Of a stretch of 31,813 nt of DNA, positions 9,161 through 20,150 are shown piece after piece. Below the pieces are notes generated by a model. That model did not search any database. It saw only the letters and a program-made list of their open reading frames with translations, and was not told the DNA's origin. Positions within the stretch are counted from its first letter, which is position 1. Every line of letters begins with the position of its first letter. The DNA comes from Gracilaria vermiculophylla (taxonomy: Eukaryota > Rhodophyta > Florideophyceae > Gracilariales > Gracilariaceae): contig JAHNZQ020000308.1 in assembly GCA_019155205.2 (NCBI GenBank), positions 3,180,332-3,212,144 of the forward strand, read 5' to 3'. The translations under genes were made by a program, and so were the position numbers.

Positions 9161-11047
9161 CTACAGGTCACCGAATTGCGTGGAATACTCCGCTTCGAGA
9201 CGCACTTTCGCTGTGAGCGCTTGGCTATCAAAGAACTCCAACAGGCTTTCCTTGAGGGCCACCATCGAGGCTCGGTCTGTCTGGGCCTTGTGGAGCTCTA
9301 AGACCCAAGCACGCTCCTCGCGCAGAGCCCATACAGGAGAACGCCGGAGCAGGACGGCCGGTCACCAGACACGCCTGCACCAACTCCTTAAAGGCAGCCT
9401 CCTGAGCCCCAGAAGAGACTCCTCCCGACGGTGCACCCGATGCGGCTACCTCTGTTGACGGCGCAACAACCGCCACGGAAGGAGCCGCGAACGGCGGACC
9501 AGATGGGACAGAGGCTTCCCGACGGGAGCCCGCGGGTTCCGCAGTGGGGGTCGGCAATGTCAAAGACGGAATCGGTGACACAGGAGGTGACGGCGGTGCA
9601 GAAACTGGAACGCTCCGCAGGGGAGGAAAAGAAATAAGCGCTGGGACGCTCCACAGTCGGGGTTGCACCACTGGGGCTGAAAGTGCCGGGACGGGAGCAA
9701 TCTCGTCCTCTTCCATAAGAGACACGGCGGCTACCACTGCGGGACCACTCGGCACTGCGGCGGGCCGCGGGGTTATCACCTCAGAAGGTGCGCCCATATC
9801 CTGGGACGGAGCCTGTAACCGACGGGGCGCATAATACGCCAGGCTCTGCATCAAGGGGTCGAAGTCGAGTACTCGGAGCCGTGGCATCTGAAAAACTGGA
9901 GATGGCGCCAGACGGGGAAAGGCACGGTATGCTCGCCTGTCATCGTCTCCATTCGGACTCCCCACAATGGGGTCGAACTTGTCTTCACCGTAGTCGTACC
10001 AGAGGAAACCCGCCGTGCCATTCCACGCTACCTCGAGGTTGTAATCCAACAGCGTTTTACGCCTCGGACTTATTCCATGCGGTGCCCTTAACCAGGTTTT
10101 GGATGCCAAAGGAGCGCAAGACCCGTATGATGGACGCTGATAAGGGGAGCAAACGCCCGGCGGTCGGCTGATATGACGAGTTCTAGTAGAGGCGGCCATT
10201 GCGGCATCGGGTATAGTAGTTTACGCCCTCGTTCGTTGCTTGGAGATACGCCATCAGGGTGCTTACCGCGAACTCCGTCAAGGCGACCAACATGACAAAC
10301 CACCCTAGGGAGTCATGTGCATCTAGAACCTCAGAGGTATGATACGCGAAGGTCATGGGCGTCGCCACGCAGAGGTGCGGGGATACCCAGTAGTCCCTCC
10401 AGGAGTCATTCACCTTGAGGTAGTACTTCGGACGTTGCCCGGAAGGCATATCATGGACCTCCGTGTTATGCCACCCATAAAAGTACCCAAAAGCGGTGCG
10501 TACTCGAGTCTCGTCCGCAAGGGGCGTCCCCCATCGATTCCGGTTGAGCGAGTAGAGGCAATCGTATGGGAGATCGAAGAGCAACACGGCAAGGGCAGAG
10601 CGCCCATCGGCAATGCATTTGTTTCGCCCCACTCTTTGGTGCGAGCTCTCCTTGTGTAGCAGTACCTGGAGTCACGCCTGGACCTCTCGTTCCTCAGCGC
10701 ACCTCAGGTATGGAGCATCGTCGTGCCCCACCGTTGTTGGAGCGTTGTCACCATGTATCGGAGTGTGAAGCCAGTGAGCGCGATATGCACCCATGCGGTT
10801 CCGCTTCCAGTCGTTCCACGTAACCTCCGGTTCGGCGCGGAATCGCATTGCCTGAAGGTAGAGACCAAAATGGTGAATTGTAATCCTCCACGGGACTCGG
10901 GAGACTCACGCACCTATCGTAAAACGGGACAAATACCCGCGTGGCGCAGTGATCGAAATGCTTTCTAGGACGTAACGTTGCACTGGTCGAGGTGTTATAC
11001 ACTTCAAGATTTGAAGGAGGTGTAGGCGCTGGAGTCGGAGAAGACAT
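9161..11047 (-). pseudogene. Antisense accessory gene of element A, product unknown
   Basis: On the strand opposite gag-pol, three consecutive frames read as one broken protein of about 600 residues. The upstream frame (about 11000 to 10183) includes VTWNDWKRNRMGAYRAHWLH, DLPYDCLYSLNRNRWGTPLA, TAFGYFYGWHN and YYLKVNDSWRDYWVSPH, with TGA stops near 10906 and 10672. The middle frame (10199-9228) has WNGTAGFLWYDYGEDKFDP, RVLDFDPLMQSL, APVVQPRLWSVP, a Pro/Ser-rich stretch of about 130 residues, and FKELVQACL. The last frame (about 9310-9161) has DRASMVALKESLLEFFDSQ and ends FGDL-TAG. Element B conserves the second half, including the stop. I recognise no domain. The start (ATG 11047, MSSPTPAPTPPSN) is a guess and lies in a third frame. 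Confidence 0.6.
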
Positions 11048-11752
11048 GCGGAAGGTGTATGAAGCCGGGTGGATGGCGACTGAACCCGTAATAGCACCTG
11101 AGGAGAGAGATTTGACACCACTTGGGAAACGATTCGTAGTTATATGCACCACCGAGGAGGGAGCCGCGTTAAGCCGCCATCGTGGAATTAGGAGAGAAGC
11201 CGGGCGACCGGAATCAGGCGAGGTATGGAGCACCATCGCAAGGCGCGCGTTCATATCCAACGGAGAACAACGGGGCTGCGGACAAGAAGATTATGAATCT
11301 GGCACCTTCACGGAGATTGAATGAGTGCATGCGAGGAAGCGGGTGTTTCCAAAAGAAGTAGCCTCAAAGGAGTCGAAGTGACGGGTGCCTCCAGGGGATC
11401 AGTATCCCCTCGGGACGGACCCACGCTCCGTCCAAGGAAGTTGCGCGCTTGCACCGCGCACGGTATGCTTAAGACGCGGACACTCGCGTTGCGGACTGGC
11501 GCGGCAGCCCCAACGAGGGACACCAAGAAGGAGCAGACGCAGCCGGGTTAAGAAGAAGCAGGTCCCACAAACGCCGCAAGGGATGAAACGCGAGCTCGCG
11601 GCAATACGCCGCGCAGGAGTATGGGAAGAGGTGTGAACGCCTGAGGGAGAGAATGGGCAAACCGCCGGAGGCTGCACTTGCTTTCACACCGATAGAAGGC
11701 ACCCTGGGGATCAAGAAATCGGAAGATGCACCTCGAGGACGTGGTTCAATTT
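11048..11752. other. Distal 3' region of element A; no gene I can support
   Basis: About 700 GC-rich bases between the antisense gene and the polypurine tract. Both strands have short Arg/Ser/Pro-rich open frames of the kind GC-rich DNA gives by chance, and none can be matched to element B, which is shorter here. It may hold the promoter of the antisense gene or element-specific 3' untranslated sequence. Confidence 0.4.
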
Positions 11753-11765
11753 AGGAAATGGGGTA
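11753..11765 (+). other. Polypurine tract of element A
   Basis: AGGAAATGGGGTA abuts the 3' LTR. The equivalent in B is AGGAAAAAGGGTG at 21688-21700. This is the expected primer site for plus-strand synthesis. Confidence 0.75.
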
Positions 11766-12318
11766 TGTAGTACAGTGGCTTCTAAAGAAATATGGGGGTT
11801 TGGCCTTATGGTATAATATTTCTAAGAAGGGCTCGTATTTTATTAGCTGGGGTACGTGGAGCATAATCCCGCCCGCGTGCGCTACAGTGTCCTTGAAAAA
11901 CGGTAGAATTATTATTTGTTTTAGTTAATTTATGGAGGTAATTAGTACAGTAGTGAGACCTGCCGAGGCGGGCTCCCGGGTTGATACTTAATCTGCCGGT
12001 TGAGCTCCACCTCTGGGGAAGTAAAGAAAAGCACCCTTGAGTCTTCACCTTTTTTTCCGGTTGGAGTCTCTTGTCTATCTACGCAGATTTCTAAGCCGCC
12101 GATCCCCAGGTCGCATCATAGCAGCGCCTTTAGAGGCATTGTCCGCCCAGTCAACCTTCCCCTCCGCTTGGTGTTTGTGGATCCCCTTTCAGAATTCCTT
12201 CGGCTCGCAACAGCGGATACTGGAGACCACCTTTAGGAACACGCACCTTTGGAGTCCACAAAAACTCCTAACGGACGTTGTGCTTTACTACTTCGAGACG
12301 AGAGCTGACAGTACCACA
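11766..12318 (+). repeat. Element A 3' LTR (553 bp)
   Basis: It begins TGTAGTACAG and ends AGTACCACA. It has the same length as the 5' LTR with no net gaps, and differs at roughly 60-70 positions by eye (about 88% identity). The conserved block CTCCTAACGGACGTTGTGC is at 12265-12283. It is followed by AAATC, the right target duplication. Confidence 0.93.
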
Positions 12319-13644
12319 AAATCGTACGCTGCTTCCTTGATAGACTTTTCATACTGTTTTTCCGCAGCAATTTTGGCCATCAAACCGTTGGAAAGACACC
12401 CATCATCGATAGCCTTGAGACGGTTCTCAAGAGGCTCATCCAAAGTACGATCATCCAATCACGTTCTCCAACAGAAATCAGTGTCAGAGCCGAAGCATTC
12501 AACACCAAACAAAGCTTTGTAAAGTTTAACTATTGTTGCCTCACGAACACTGTAATCGTAGCTGAAACAGGGCAGCGCAACATACTAGTCCCAGTCCTGC
12601 TCTTATATAATTAACGATGCAAGATCTTTGCATAGAGAACGGTTGAAAAGTTCCACAAAGCCGTCTGTCTGGTGGTAATGGCTGGAAATACAAATCTTCT
12701 TTACGCCCGTCATACTACAAATAGCTCGTATGAGTTTTCCAGCAAGCGTTTTTCCCCTCTCAGACAGAATCTACTCCGGAGGCCCAAACCTCAGTATCCA
12801 ATAGGAGAAAAGGACACTGGCAACATTCTCGGCTTTCTCATCGGCGACTGGTTCCGCCCATACATAGAGGGTTAATCAATTCCCGATCACTATGACCTTG
12901 GAGCTACCCACGTCTGATTTCGGGGATATCTCAGTCACATCCACTGAGACAATCCCAAAGCGACGCTGCGGGTGGTATACTGCCATTCTAGCCTGCCTGT
13001 GAGGCGGGCTTGCCCTCACGAGCTCACACACGAGAAATTCTCTGAAAGTCCTCCTCAAATCTTTTGCATTGCTAGGCCATCAGGAAGGGGCTCCCAGACG
13101 ACGGTGCGTACGCTCCACACGAAAGTGTCCCACCGAAGCGGAACCATGAAAATACTGGAGGACTCGTTCACGAAAAGGAAGGGGCACTACCACACAGGTT
13201 TTTTTGCCCACGTGCTTGACTAGCTCACCATCTTCATCACACAGATACGACTTGTTACAAGCCACATGGACGTCCAGTTCTCTATACTACTTTTTCTGAG
13301 CCTCAAGAAGCTTCTGCTCTTCGGGGAGCGCTTTCATCTCACGTATCTCACCAACTCTCTCCGGAGAGCACCACGGACCTTCCACTTGTCTCTCCGGAAA
13401 CGAATACCTGCTGAGACAATCGGGAGCAGCCCGTTGCTATAGTGGGGCATGAGATACTTCGTAGTCGAACTCTTCTATCTCGAGCATCCTCCCGGCCAGC
13501 CTGCCACGGGGCTCTCAAAGCAACATGAGCTATTTCAGGGCCATGTTGTATGTAATGGTGCTGATGCGCGGACCACCGTGTAAGTAGTGTCTCCACTTAC
13601 GCAAGGAGAAGACGGCTGCGAAACAATACTGCCCCGTTACAGTA
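12319..13644 (-). pseudogene. D1 RNase H end and integrase, broken
   Basis: Read on the minus strand from 13644 leftwards. The end of RNase H comes first (LRKWRHYLHGG, MLEIEEFDYEVSHAP). Next is the integrase zinc-binding block (CDEDGELVKHVGKKTCVVVP, YFHGSASVGHF, 13265-13080), then the core with SVDVTEISP (first Asp, near 12940). LSERGKTLAGKLI near 12760 has Glu where the second Asp is expected, and TDGFVELFN near 12665 carries the Glu. The reading approaches 12319 with a C-terminal region (KSIKEAAY), where element A interrupts it; the continuation is at 1828. Several stops and frame changes show it is dead. The sequence is clearly a different gypsy lineage from A. Confidence 0.78.
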
Positions 13645-14911
13645 CAGTGCGTTTTAGAAACATATTACCCCTCAAAAGTGCGCCAAAACTTTACTGTAGG
13701 CTAGATTTTGCACATAGTCTATGCAAAATCGTTTCAAAAAAAAATCCGTCTTCTTTCGAGTAAAAATGCCTCAAATTCCGCCACTTTACAAACAAGAACA
13801 GCTTCAAATCGTAAATGTAAACGCCGAAAAACATTCCAACAGTGATATCGCTAAAATAGTGAAGCGTTCTATGATCACAATTGCTACGTTTCTCAAAACT
13901 CCGACTCTTGATGGATTAAAACGATCTCCGGGACGCCCTACGAAGCTCGGTCCAGCAATTAAAGGAGTAATTAAAAGTGATTCGTGCAGAGAAAACGTAT
14001 TGGGCAAACAATTGGGATAAGTCTCAATCTCAACATCTCTTAATCAACTATATGTAGGCAGATAATCACCACAATGTTATGTAAATATAAAAATATTAAA
14101 ACAACTTTCTTTCTCCAAGACCATCACAAGTGAAAGAAAGATGACTAGTGTGCTGGAAAAGCCTACTGGAAAAAAAGAGAAAATGTTATTTTTACTGATG
14201 AAAAAAAGTTCAATTTGGACGGACCAGATTGATACAAATTTTATTGGCACAATTTTCGTAAGGAATGTCATGGGTTTTATACCAGGAATTCAAGTGGAGG
14301 CTCTTTAATGGTCTCGGAGGGCATTTTTAAGAAAGGTCTCACGGAAATTGCATTTATAGAAACAAACATGAATGCGGAAATTCTTCAAGAAGTTCTGTAC
14401 AATTATTTTCTACCATTCGGTTTATGTTTCCATGAAGAAAATTTAATTTTTCAACAGGATAATGGGCCGGTAAACACTTCATATTTCATCAAAATTTGGC
14501 TACAGGAGTCTGGGCTATCTGTTTTAGAGCAGCCGGCGCGCTCACCAGATTCGAACCCAATTGAAAACGTTTGGGGACTGCAGGCGAGTATAGTTTATGC
14601 GCATGGAGGCAATTTAAGACCGGTTTTGAACACAAAAACTGTATTAAAAACTGCTGGAAATCCATATCAGTTTCAAATGTGGAAAAATACATAGATTCGA
14701 TGCCGAAACTTTGTATTTGCGTTTTACAGCAAAAAGAATGCAAAGTAATCTATTGAGCGTCGCGCAGTAAAGATTTTTTATTGATGATCATATGTTTTTG
14801 AAACGGTTTTTTGGCTTTAATTTTTTATGAAACCCAGTTTTGTAGGCGTACAGCATACATTTGGTAGTTTTTTTAAAATTTCACAGCATTTTGTATGTTT
14901 TAGAAAGTCTG
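13645..14911 (+). mobile_element. Tc1/mariner-like element, copy 1
   Basis: A 1,267-bp DNA transposon beginning CAGTGCGTTTTAG and ending AAAGTCTG, with TA at both sides (13643-13644 and 14912-14913). Imperfect inverted ends extend over about 100-130 bases: CTGTAGGC to GTTTCAAAAA on the left (13694-13740) pairs with TTTTTGAAAC to GTACAG on the right (14795-14853). If the element and one TA are ignored, the RNase H frame of D1 runs through the site without a break, which fixes both boundaries. Confidence 0.88.
13766..14756 (+). pseudogene. Tc1-like transposase (DD34E), broken
   Basis: This enzyme cuts and pastes the element. From ATG 13766 (MPQIPPLYKQEQLQIV) the first frame has the paired-like helix-turn-helix (NSDIAKIVKRS) and the AT-hook-like GRPTKLG, and stops at 14020. 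The catalytic part lies in later frames: FTDEKKFNLDG near 14190 (first Asp), then from 14308 IFQQDNGPVNTS (second Asp) and SPDSNPIENVWG (Glu). The second Asp and the Glu are separated by 34 residues, hence DD34E. A further frameshift near 14600 shifts the C terminus (IDSMPKLCICVLQQKECK). Full length would be about 330 residues, normal for Tc1. Homology to copy 2 at 26897 is clear. Confidence 0.85.
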
Positions 14912-15245
14912 TATACCGAACCTCAGCACCCTTCAGTTTTCGACTGATAAAGGCTACTGGCCGGAGGACGGGGGAGTTTTCCGAACTATTCTGCAATAAC
15001 ATCGCTCCAATTCCGTAGCTGCTAGCATCAGTCATGAGGACGTTCTGTGCTTGAGGATCATGTAGCACAAGAATCGTCCGTGATCGCAGACCCTCTTTCA
15101 GATAAAAACAAGCTTTGCGCTGCTTTTCACCACACCTTTTGTCAACGTCTGGCACGAACACGGGACGATTCTTCGGTTTCCTCTTGTTCGCCTTAGATCT
15201 CACAAAGACATCGTACAGAGGTTTTGTACGAGTCCTGAAGTCCTC
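14912..15245 (-). pseudogene. D1 RT end and start of RNase H
   Basis: On the minus strand the frame gives LEDFRTRTKPLYDVFVRS (RT thumb/connection), a basic stretch, then VLHDPQAQNVLMTDASSYGIG (RNase H first Asp) and PVAFISRKLKGAEVRY, in the order usual for gypsy elements. The Tc1-like insertion cuts RNase H at this point and the rest follows at 13644. The right limit is approximate, because similarity to the gag of element B starts on the other strand at about 15246-15262. Confidence 0.78.
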
Positions 15246-15261
15246 CAGATGCTCAGAAGAA

Positions 15262-16001
15262 GAACTCCTTCTCTCCATCAGTGCCAGTGTGCGTAATCAC
15301 GTGCCAACGTACCCAAAAACACCCTATACGAAGATAGTACGTTTCGCGGAATCCTATATGGATACCCCCCACCGTGCCGCTCTTCGCAGCCACGCTCCAT
15401 AATCTGACAAGCCGATGGCCTCAAGAAATCGTTGGGCATCAGCCCTGACGTTGACTCCAGCACCTCAGGGGAGGTCGACCAGCTCACTATCGTGGGAGGG
15501 CAAGAAGCCCTTGCTCTCACATACGCCTCATCTCATGGAGCACTGTCTGTGAAGAGGACACCCTCGTCTCGTACTCCGTACGCCTCTGCGGGATCGTACA
15601 CGAGTGTCCGACTTGCGGACCCTCGAGGCTACTCCCCGCCTTGCAGGATTTGCATGTCTCGAGAGCCAGTACACTGTACTACTCTTACCCCAGCAATGGA
15701 GACCGCCATCTTGCAGGAACGGGAGCAGAACGTCCAGGCCATGAAGGACACACCAACGGAGAGCGGAAGATATCGAACCGCGTATCGCGACATCCGCTCC
15801 CCTCAAGGAAACTACGGTTGCTGCGCTTCAATGGGAGTGCAACCTGTTCCACTGTCACTTGCGCCGTCAGCGCAGGGACCGGTATCCAAACCGGTTGCAC
15901 CTCAGGGGTACACGTCCCTTCTCGATACACAATCTCAGCAGCGGTCCCCTCCTGGAGCTCAGCTCCCCTCCAACCAGTAGAAACCTCAGGGTCACGCATA
16001 G
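15262..16001 (+). pseudogene. gag: Element B gag, C-terminal part
   Basis: The frame starts inside the capsid region (SVRNHVPTYPKTPYT, VRFAESYMDTPHRAALRSHAP, then a TAA near 15399). It continues with a frame change into AGSYTSVRLADPRGYSPPCRI, and the Cys/His knuckle CRICMSREPVHC near 15650. It ends with a Pro/Gln-rich tail. TAG occurs at 15978-15980, and the conserved gag stop TAG is at 15999-16001, at the position of A 4776 and F 31250. The knuckle has the form C-x2-C-x6-H-C rather than the usual retroviral C-x2-C-x4-H-x4-C. Confidence 0.78.
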
Positions 16002-17955
16002 AGGCTCCGCGTGGCTCCTTACTATCGGGCCTCGGCCCCACGGCGGTCCCCTTTAAGAAAAGAGGAGAATCGGTTTGCACTGTCAGCGCCGAATGGACCG
16101 GCCCCAAAAACCCTTTGCACCGATTCCAAACCTTTGAGGAATCGGTAGACACGCTCTGCCATTAGAGTAACAAAGTGTTCGCCTATATAGGATGTTCCCT
16201 GCTCGCCTCCGTAACTGGGCGCACTATCCTCGAAACCGGAGCTGGCCTCGATCTGGTGCTCGCCAACGTGCTCCTGCGGTCTGCTCTTGGCTCTTCAAGT
16301 ACCGGTGAGCTCCCTACGGTGCGCAATGGGTCGCATCGAGCGTTGAACATCCTCGGAGCTTTACACTTGTACTTTCGGCTGGGCTCCTTACAGGTGAAGG
16401 AATGGTTCCTCGTGGCAACCAATTTAGCAGCATAGTTCATATTGGGCAGTCACTTTGTGAATCGGTTTGTACGTGCAATTTACCGCCGCCTGAGGAAGGT
16501 GACCTTCACGATACCGCCCCTGTAGGTATCATATCCGCATCTCTAGGAAAGGACCCCCATGCGCATAAAAAGAATAATCTTCCAAAGGAGACGCATTTGA
16601 ATAAGCTCCGGGTGGTAAATAGTATTAAGATACCTGTGAGGAGTCAGGAAAAATTTGGGTGCAGAACTCTGCATTCGGATTTTCATTCCTACAAGGGAAT
16701 CCGCATATGACGACTAAGCAGCACAGCATGATGGCGAATGGCCCCTAACCCTTAGTGCCGACTGTTCTCTTTAGGGTCGTTATTGCTAACCAGAAGGTGT
16801 CCCCTGTTCGGCTTCAAAAAGAATCTATAGTCGGATTGGCACTAGCCCGTCTTGCAGGACTGGCATATTTTCCGCATATGGAAAACTTTGTCAGGCGCGA
16901 CGCAATCGCCACCATGGAAGCTAAAGCGGCATCGACGACTCCAGAGAAAAAGAAGCCTGCCACTCCTCAGGAGAAGCTCCACATTGGCGATGATTTCGAA
17001 GAGTATCGCCATAGGATGGTGCAGATGTGATCTGCTTTTGAATACATATAGTTGGGTCACTTGCGTTAGATGAGCCTGGCCAAGCACCGAATTCAGTTCA
17101 CACCAAAAGCCAAAACTGTGACATGAACTCCAGAGGAGGACCAGGCCTCATGAGCGTGATTTCAAACAAGATGAGAGGTACTGGATGCTGCAGAAGGGGA
17201 GTACTAAGTCCTTTACCACCAGATGGGCCTCCCCGGTAGTTTTTTTGAAGAAGAAAGATGGTTCCATGAGGTTTTGCTTCGCCTATAGACTCCTCAACGA
17301 GGTGACCGTACGCGATTCGTACCCGATATTCCGTACGGATAAATGCATTGACTCCTAAGATGATGCATCCATTTTCTTCACGCTGAATGCGAACAGTAGC
17401 CACTGGCAGATTGAGATGGATGACTCCGATAAAGAGACAACGACGTTCACTTCGCTTTGTGAAATTTTCAGATTCCTATGGATGTCATTTGGATTGAGAA
17501 ATGCACCTGCTACGTGCATACGAGTGGTGAACATAATACTGTCAAACGTGAAGTGGCAAAACGCCCTGGTGTATATTTAAGCTGTCATTATATACTCCCA
17601 AAGCATAGGACAGCACTTTATGCATGTGAGGCATGTGCTCCAACTCCTGAAGGATGCTGGACTCACCTTTAAGCTGGAGAACATTTTCTTTTTCAAGTCC
17701 TCGGGGGACTAACTAGGGCACGTTGTGCTCCCGGACTGCGCACAGGTTTCCACAAAAACTCAGGATTCCATCAAGGAAGTTCACCCTCCCATAGACCAGA
17801 TGGCACTACGCTGCTTCTTGGGGTTGTGTAAAATCTTTCGGAGGTTGGTCCCGAATTTCTTTTGCAATGCGCGCCGTTAGATCGCCTTTTGAAGAAGGGG
17901 AAGCCAATGCAATGGACTATCTTGACAGGCAAAGAGTTTGAAGCCTTTTACCACT
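16002..17955 (+). pseudogene. pol: Element B protease and reverse transcriptase, heavily broken
   Basis: The pol frame (-1 to gag) has the lead-in HRFQTFEESVDTLC, a stop at 16163-16165, and ILETGAGLDLV at about 16226-16258. The protease Asp is replaced by Glu. RT homology follows from about 16755: KESIVGLALARLAGLAYF, then fragments such as FLKKKDGSMRF, the QIEMDDSDK region near 17409 and LRNAPAT. The active-site box is destroyed: LVYI is followed by a TAA at 17578-17580. TGG stands at 17551 where A has its TGA (6332). Many single-base changes and frame shifts occur. Confidence 0.75.
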
Positions 17956-20110
17956 TTAGGAGGTGACTAATAGAGCCACCGATCTTGGTACTCCCGAAGC
18001 GCCAGGAACAAGTGGTACTGGACACATACGCCTGTAAATACCAAGTCGGATGTGCCGTCCTACAGGAGCAACCTGAAGGTGGATGTAAACCTATAGGATA
18101 CTGGAGTCGCAGCCTTTCACCTAAAGAATGGAATTATTAAACCTTGGAGCGCCAATATCTCGCCATTGTCTGGGCGGTATTGCTTTTACGCCTCTATCTG
18201 GAAGGCCCGCGTTCCACCTTAAGGACTGAACACGCACAATTGAAGTGAATACTGTCTTTAACGGATGCTTTCGGCCGCCTGAAAAGTTGGAGGCTACGCC
18301 TACTAGAGTTCAAGTTTGACTATGTCCACGGGCCTGGTATGGAACACCAGCCAGCGGACGCGCTGTGGCTAGTATTCACCGTGGGAGAAGACAGATCACT
18401 TTTGGAGGAGACAATAACGTGTCTGGTCATCCAGGACGCGGACAGAAAAACGATCCGGTGGAGAATGCTTGGAATGCTGTGAACCTGGAGGCAAATATAA
18501 TGGGCACCCTGAGGTGATGGCTCTAGTTGTGGAGGAGAAAGAAGTACTCCCCATCGCCACAGTAGAGTTCCTGAAGGAGCAGAGCACAGATGCGTACTGC
18601 GCGGAGAGCCTTGGCCACTGTGAGGAATCTAACAACGTCATTCCAGATCGACCGAGTTGGCGTACTCATACGCCGCGCTGCCCTGGACGAAGCTCTCCAT
18701 AAGATGGTCCTGACGAGTTTACACGCCAGGGTGCTGTTTCTCTCGCACTATTCTCGCCTCTCCGGGCACCCCGGTGGGTTGCGCATGTATTCCACCGTGA
18801 TCAGGGAGTTTCATTGTCCGAAAAAGGCTAATGAAGACTTCCAAACGGTCGCAAATTGCCACCCGTGTGCTCTCACTCGAAAAAAATATCCGTAGACATC
18901 CGACGCCACCCACATTATTACCGCCTCCAGGACCTTTATAGTTCATGGCCATGGAAATTTAGGGCCCTCTCCCCAAGACGGAGCGAGGGTACTAAATTAT
19001 CCTCGCGATCACCAACCAGTTCTCGAAGATCACGGGCTCCGTTCCCCTCCGGAGCACAACTGCAGCAGTAATTACCGACAGCCTTCTGGAGCACTGGGTT
19101 TACCTATATGGGATACCGATGTATTTCCATACGGACAACGGACTACTGTTCGTGGCAAAGATATTAAGTGCCATTTCCGGAATGCTGGGGATGAAGCAGT
19201 CGTTTATGACTGAATTTGAACCTCAGATCAACGGACAAGCGGAGAGGTCTAACAAGACCATCTCCTCAAAGCTGAAGCACTACATCGTGGACCACGAGAA
19301 GAATTGGGACGCATGTGTGGGCCCGATCACGTATGTATTGAACCTGAAAGTGCACCGCTCCACAGAAACTGCTCCTTTCTATCTGTTGCTCTCGCAAATC
19401 CCGCCTAGTGCCGTCACTGCGGCACGCCCTTCGGCACACCCGGCGGATGGGTCACAGGTACCAACAGCGGCGCAAGCAAAACGCTTCATTTTATGGCGGT
19501 ATGAGGACGCACACTCGCTCGCAAAGAAGAGACTGAACACCTTGCAAAGGAGATGTAAACAGGATTTCGACCGGAAGATGGAAGAAGGCCCTCACCTGAA
19601 GTATGGCGATGAGGTTTTCCACGACGAATCTGAGGAGACATCCGAAGAACCGCCGGACGTGACGAGCAAGTTAGCACCGAACAGCTAAGGGCCTTAAAAA
19701 GTCCTGGAAACCTTTAGGGACACTGATGAATTTGATGTAAACGGGCTCCGAGAAGTCGTCTACCGTGATAAGGTGGCAAAAGTCCAGACGCCTAGCTCTT
19801 CAGGAATACCGACCAACCCACGTCACCGGCCACACGCGGAACGTTCTCATCCAAAAACATCAGGAGCGATCACGTCATTGGATCCTAGAAATCTCATTGC
19901 ACCTTTCGGTGAAACATGGATGGAAGCTCCAGACGCCATCATGACCACTCAAGGTGACATCATTTACGCGGTAGACCATACCGTCCCTCACCGACACACC
20001 ACTGCGGGGATACTGTACCGCGTCCGCGGGTACAAATACACCGCAAAAGACGACACGGAAGAACCCCCAGAATAAATCCCTGGGAAATTCACGAGAAGAT
20101 ACTACGCCGA
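17956..20110 (+). pseudogene. pol: Element B RNase H, integrase and chromodomain, broken
   Basis: RNase H pieces appear at about 17990-18380 (YACKYQVGCAVLQEQPEGG, IGYWSRSLSP). The integrase zinc-binding block (LSHYSRLSGHPGGLRMYS to CHPCA) is at 18730-18880. The core reads in frame from 19119: FHTDNGLLFVAK (Asp) and INGQAERSNKTISSKLKHY (Glu), continuing to QRRCKQDFDRKM and a stop near 19688. The chromodomain is at 19958-20110: DIIYAVDHTVPHR, then LYRVRGYKYTAKDDTEEPPE, with the usual Trp replaced by Gly and a TAA after it. The first core Asp is not convincingly readable. Confidence 0.78.
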
Positions 20111-20150
20111 TCTGGAGCGAAGAAGCATCTTCGCAAAGGCGTTTCCGCTC

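Larger units (their letters stand above)
1829..12318 (+). mobile_element. Element A: complete, inactive Ty3/gypsy chromovirus
   Basis: A 10.5-kb LTR retrotransposon. In order it has a 5' LTR (553 bp), primer binding site, gag, pol (protease, RT, RNase H, integrase, chromodomain), a 2.8-kb region carrying an antisense gene, a polypurine tract and a 3' LTR (553 bp). The integrase-after-RNase H order and the terminal chromodomain place it in Ty3/gypsy, chromovirus type. The two LTRs are equal in length and differ at roughly 60-70 positions by eye, so the insertion is old. Gag holds several nonsense codons without net frame change; pol holds stops, at least one frameshift and a changed RT active site. 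It lies inside the integrase of relic D1. Confidence 0.9.
1354..15245 (-). mobile_element. Gypsy relic D1 (minus strand), split by element A and by a Tc1-like copy
   Basis: Reading the minus strand from 15245 leftwards gives the end of a reverse transcriptase, RNase H, an integrase and a short tail. The order is 15245-14912 (RT end and start of RNase H), the Tc1-like insertion 14911-13645, 13644-12319 (RNase H end and integrase), the element A insertion 12318-1829, then 1828-1354 (integrase C-terminal region and tail). The reading frame on one side of each insertion resumes in register on the other side once the insertion and one target duplication are ignored. D1 is therefore older than both insertions. 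The gag, protease and most of the RT are missing at the right end, where D1 meets element B head to head. No LTR of its own was identified. Confidence 0.75.

Noticed and set aside
8532..9458. Plus-strand open frame of 308 codons at the pol end of A
   Set aside because: It is in a different frame from the integrase C terminus and chromodomain, runs into the antisense gene, and the sense frames of the shared last block are less conserved with B than the antisense frame. Probably accidental, though a short sense extension after the chromodomain cannot be excluded.
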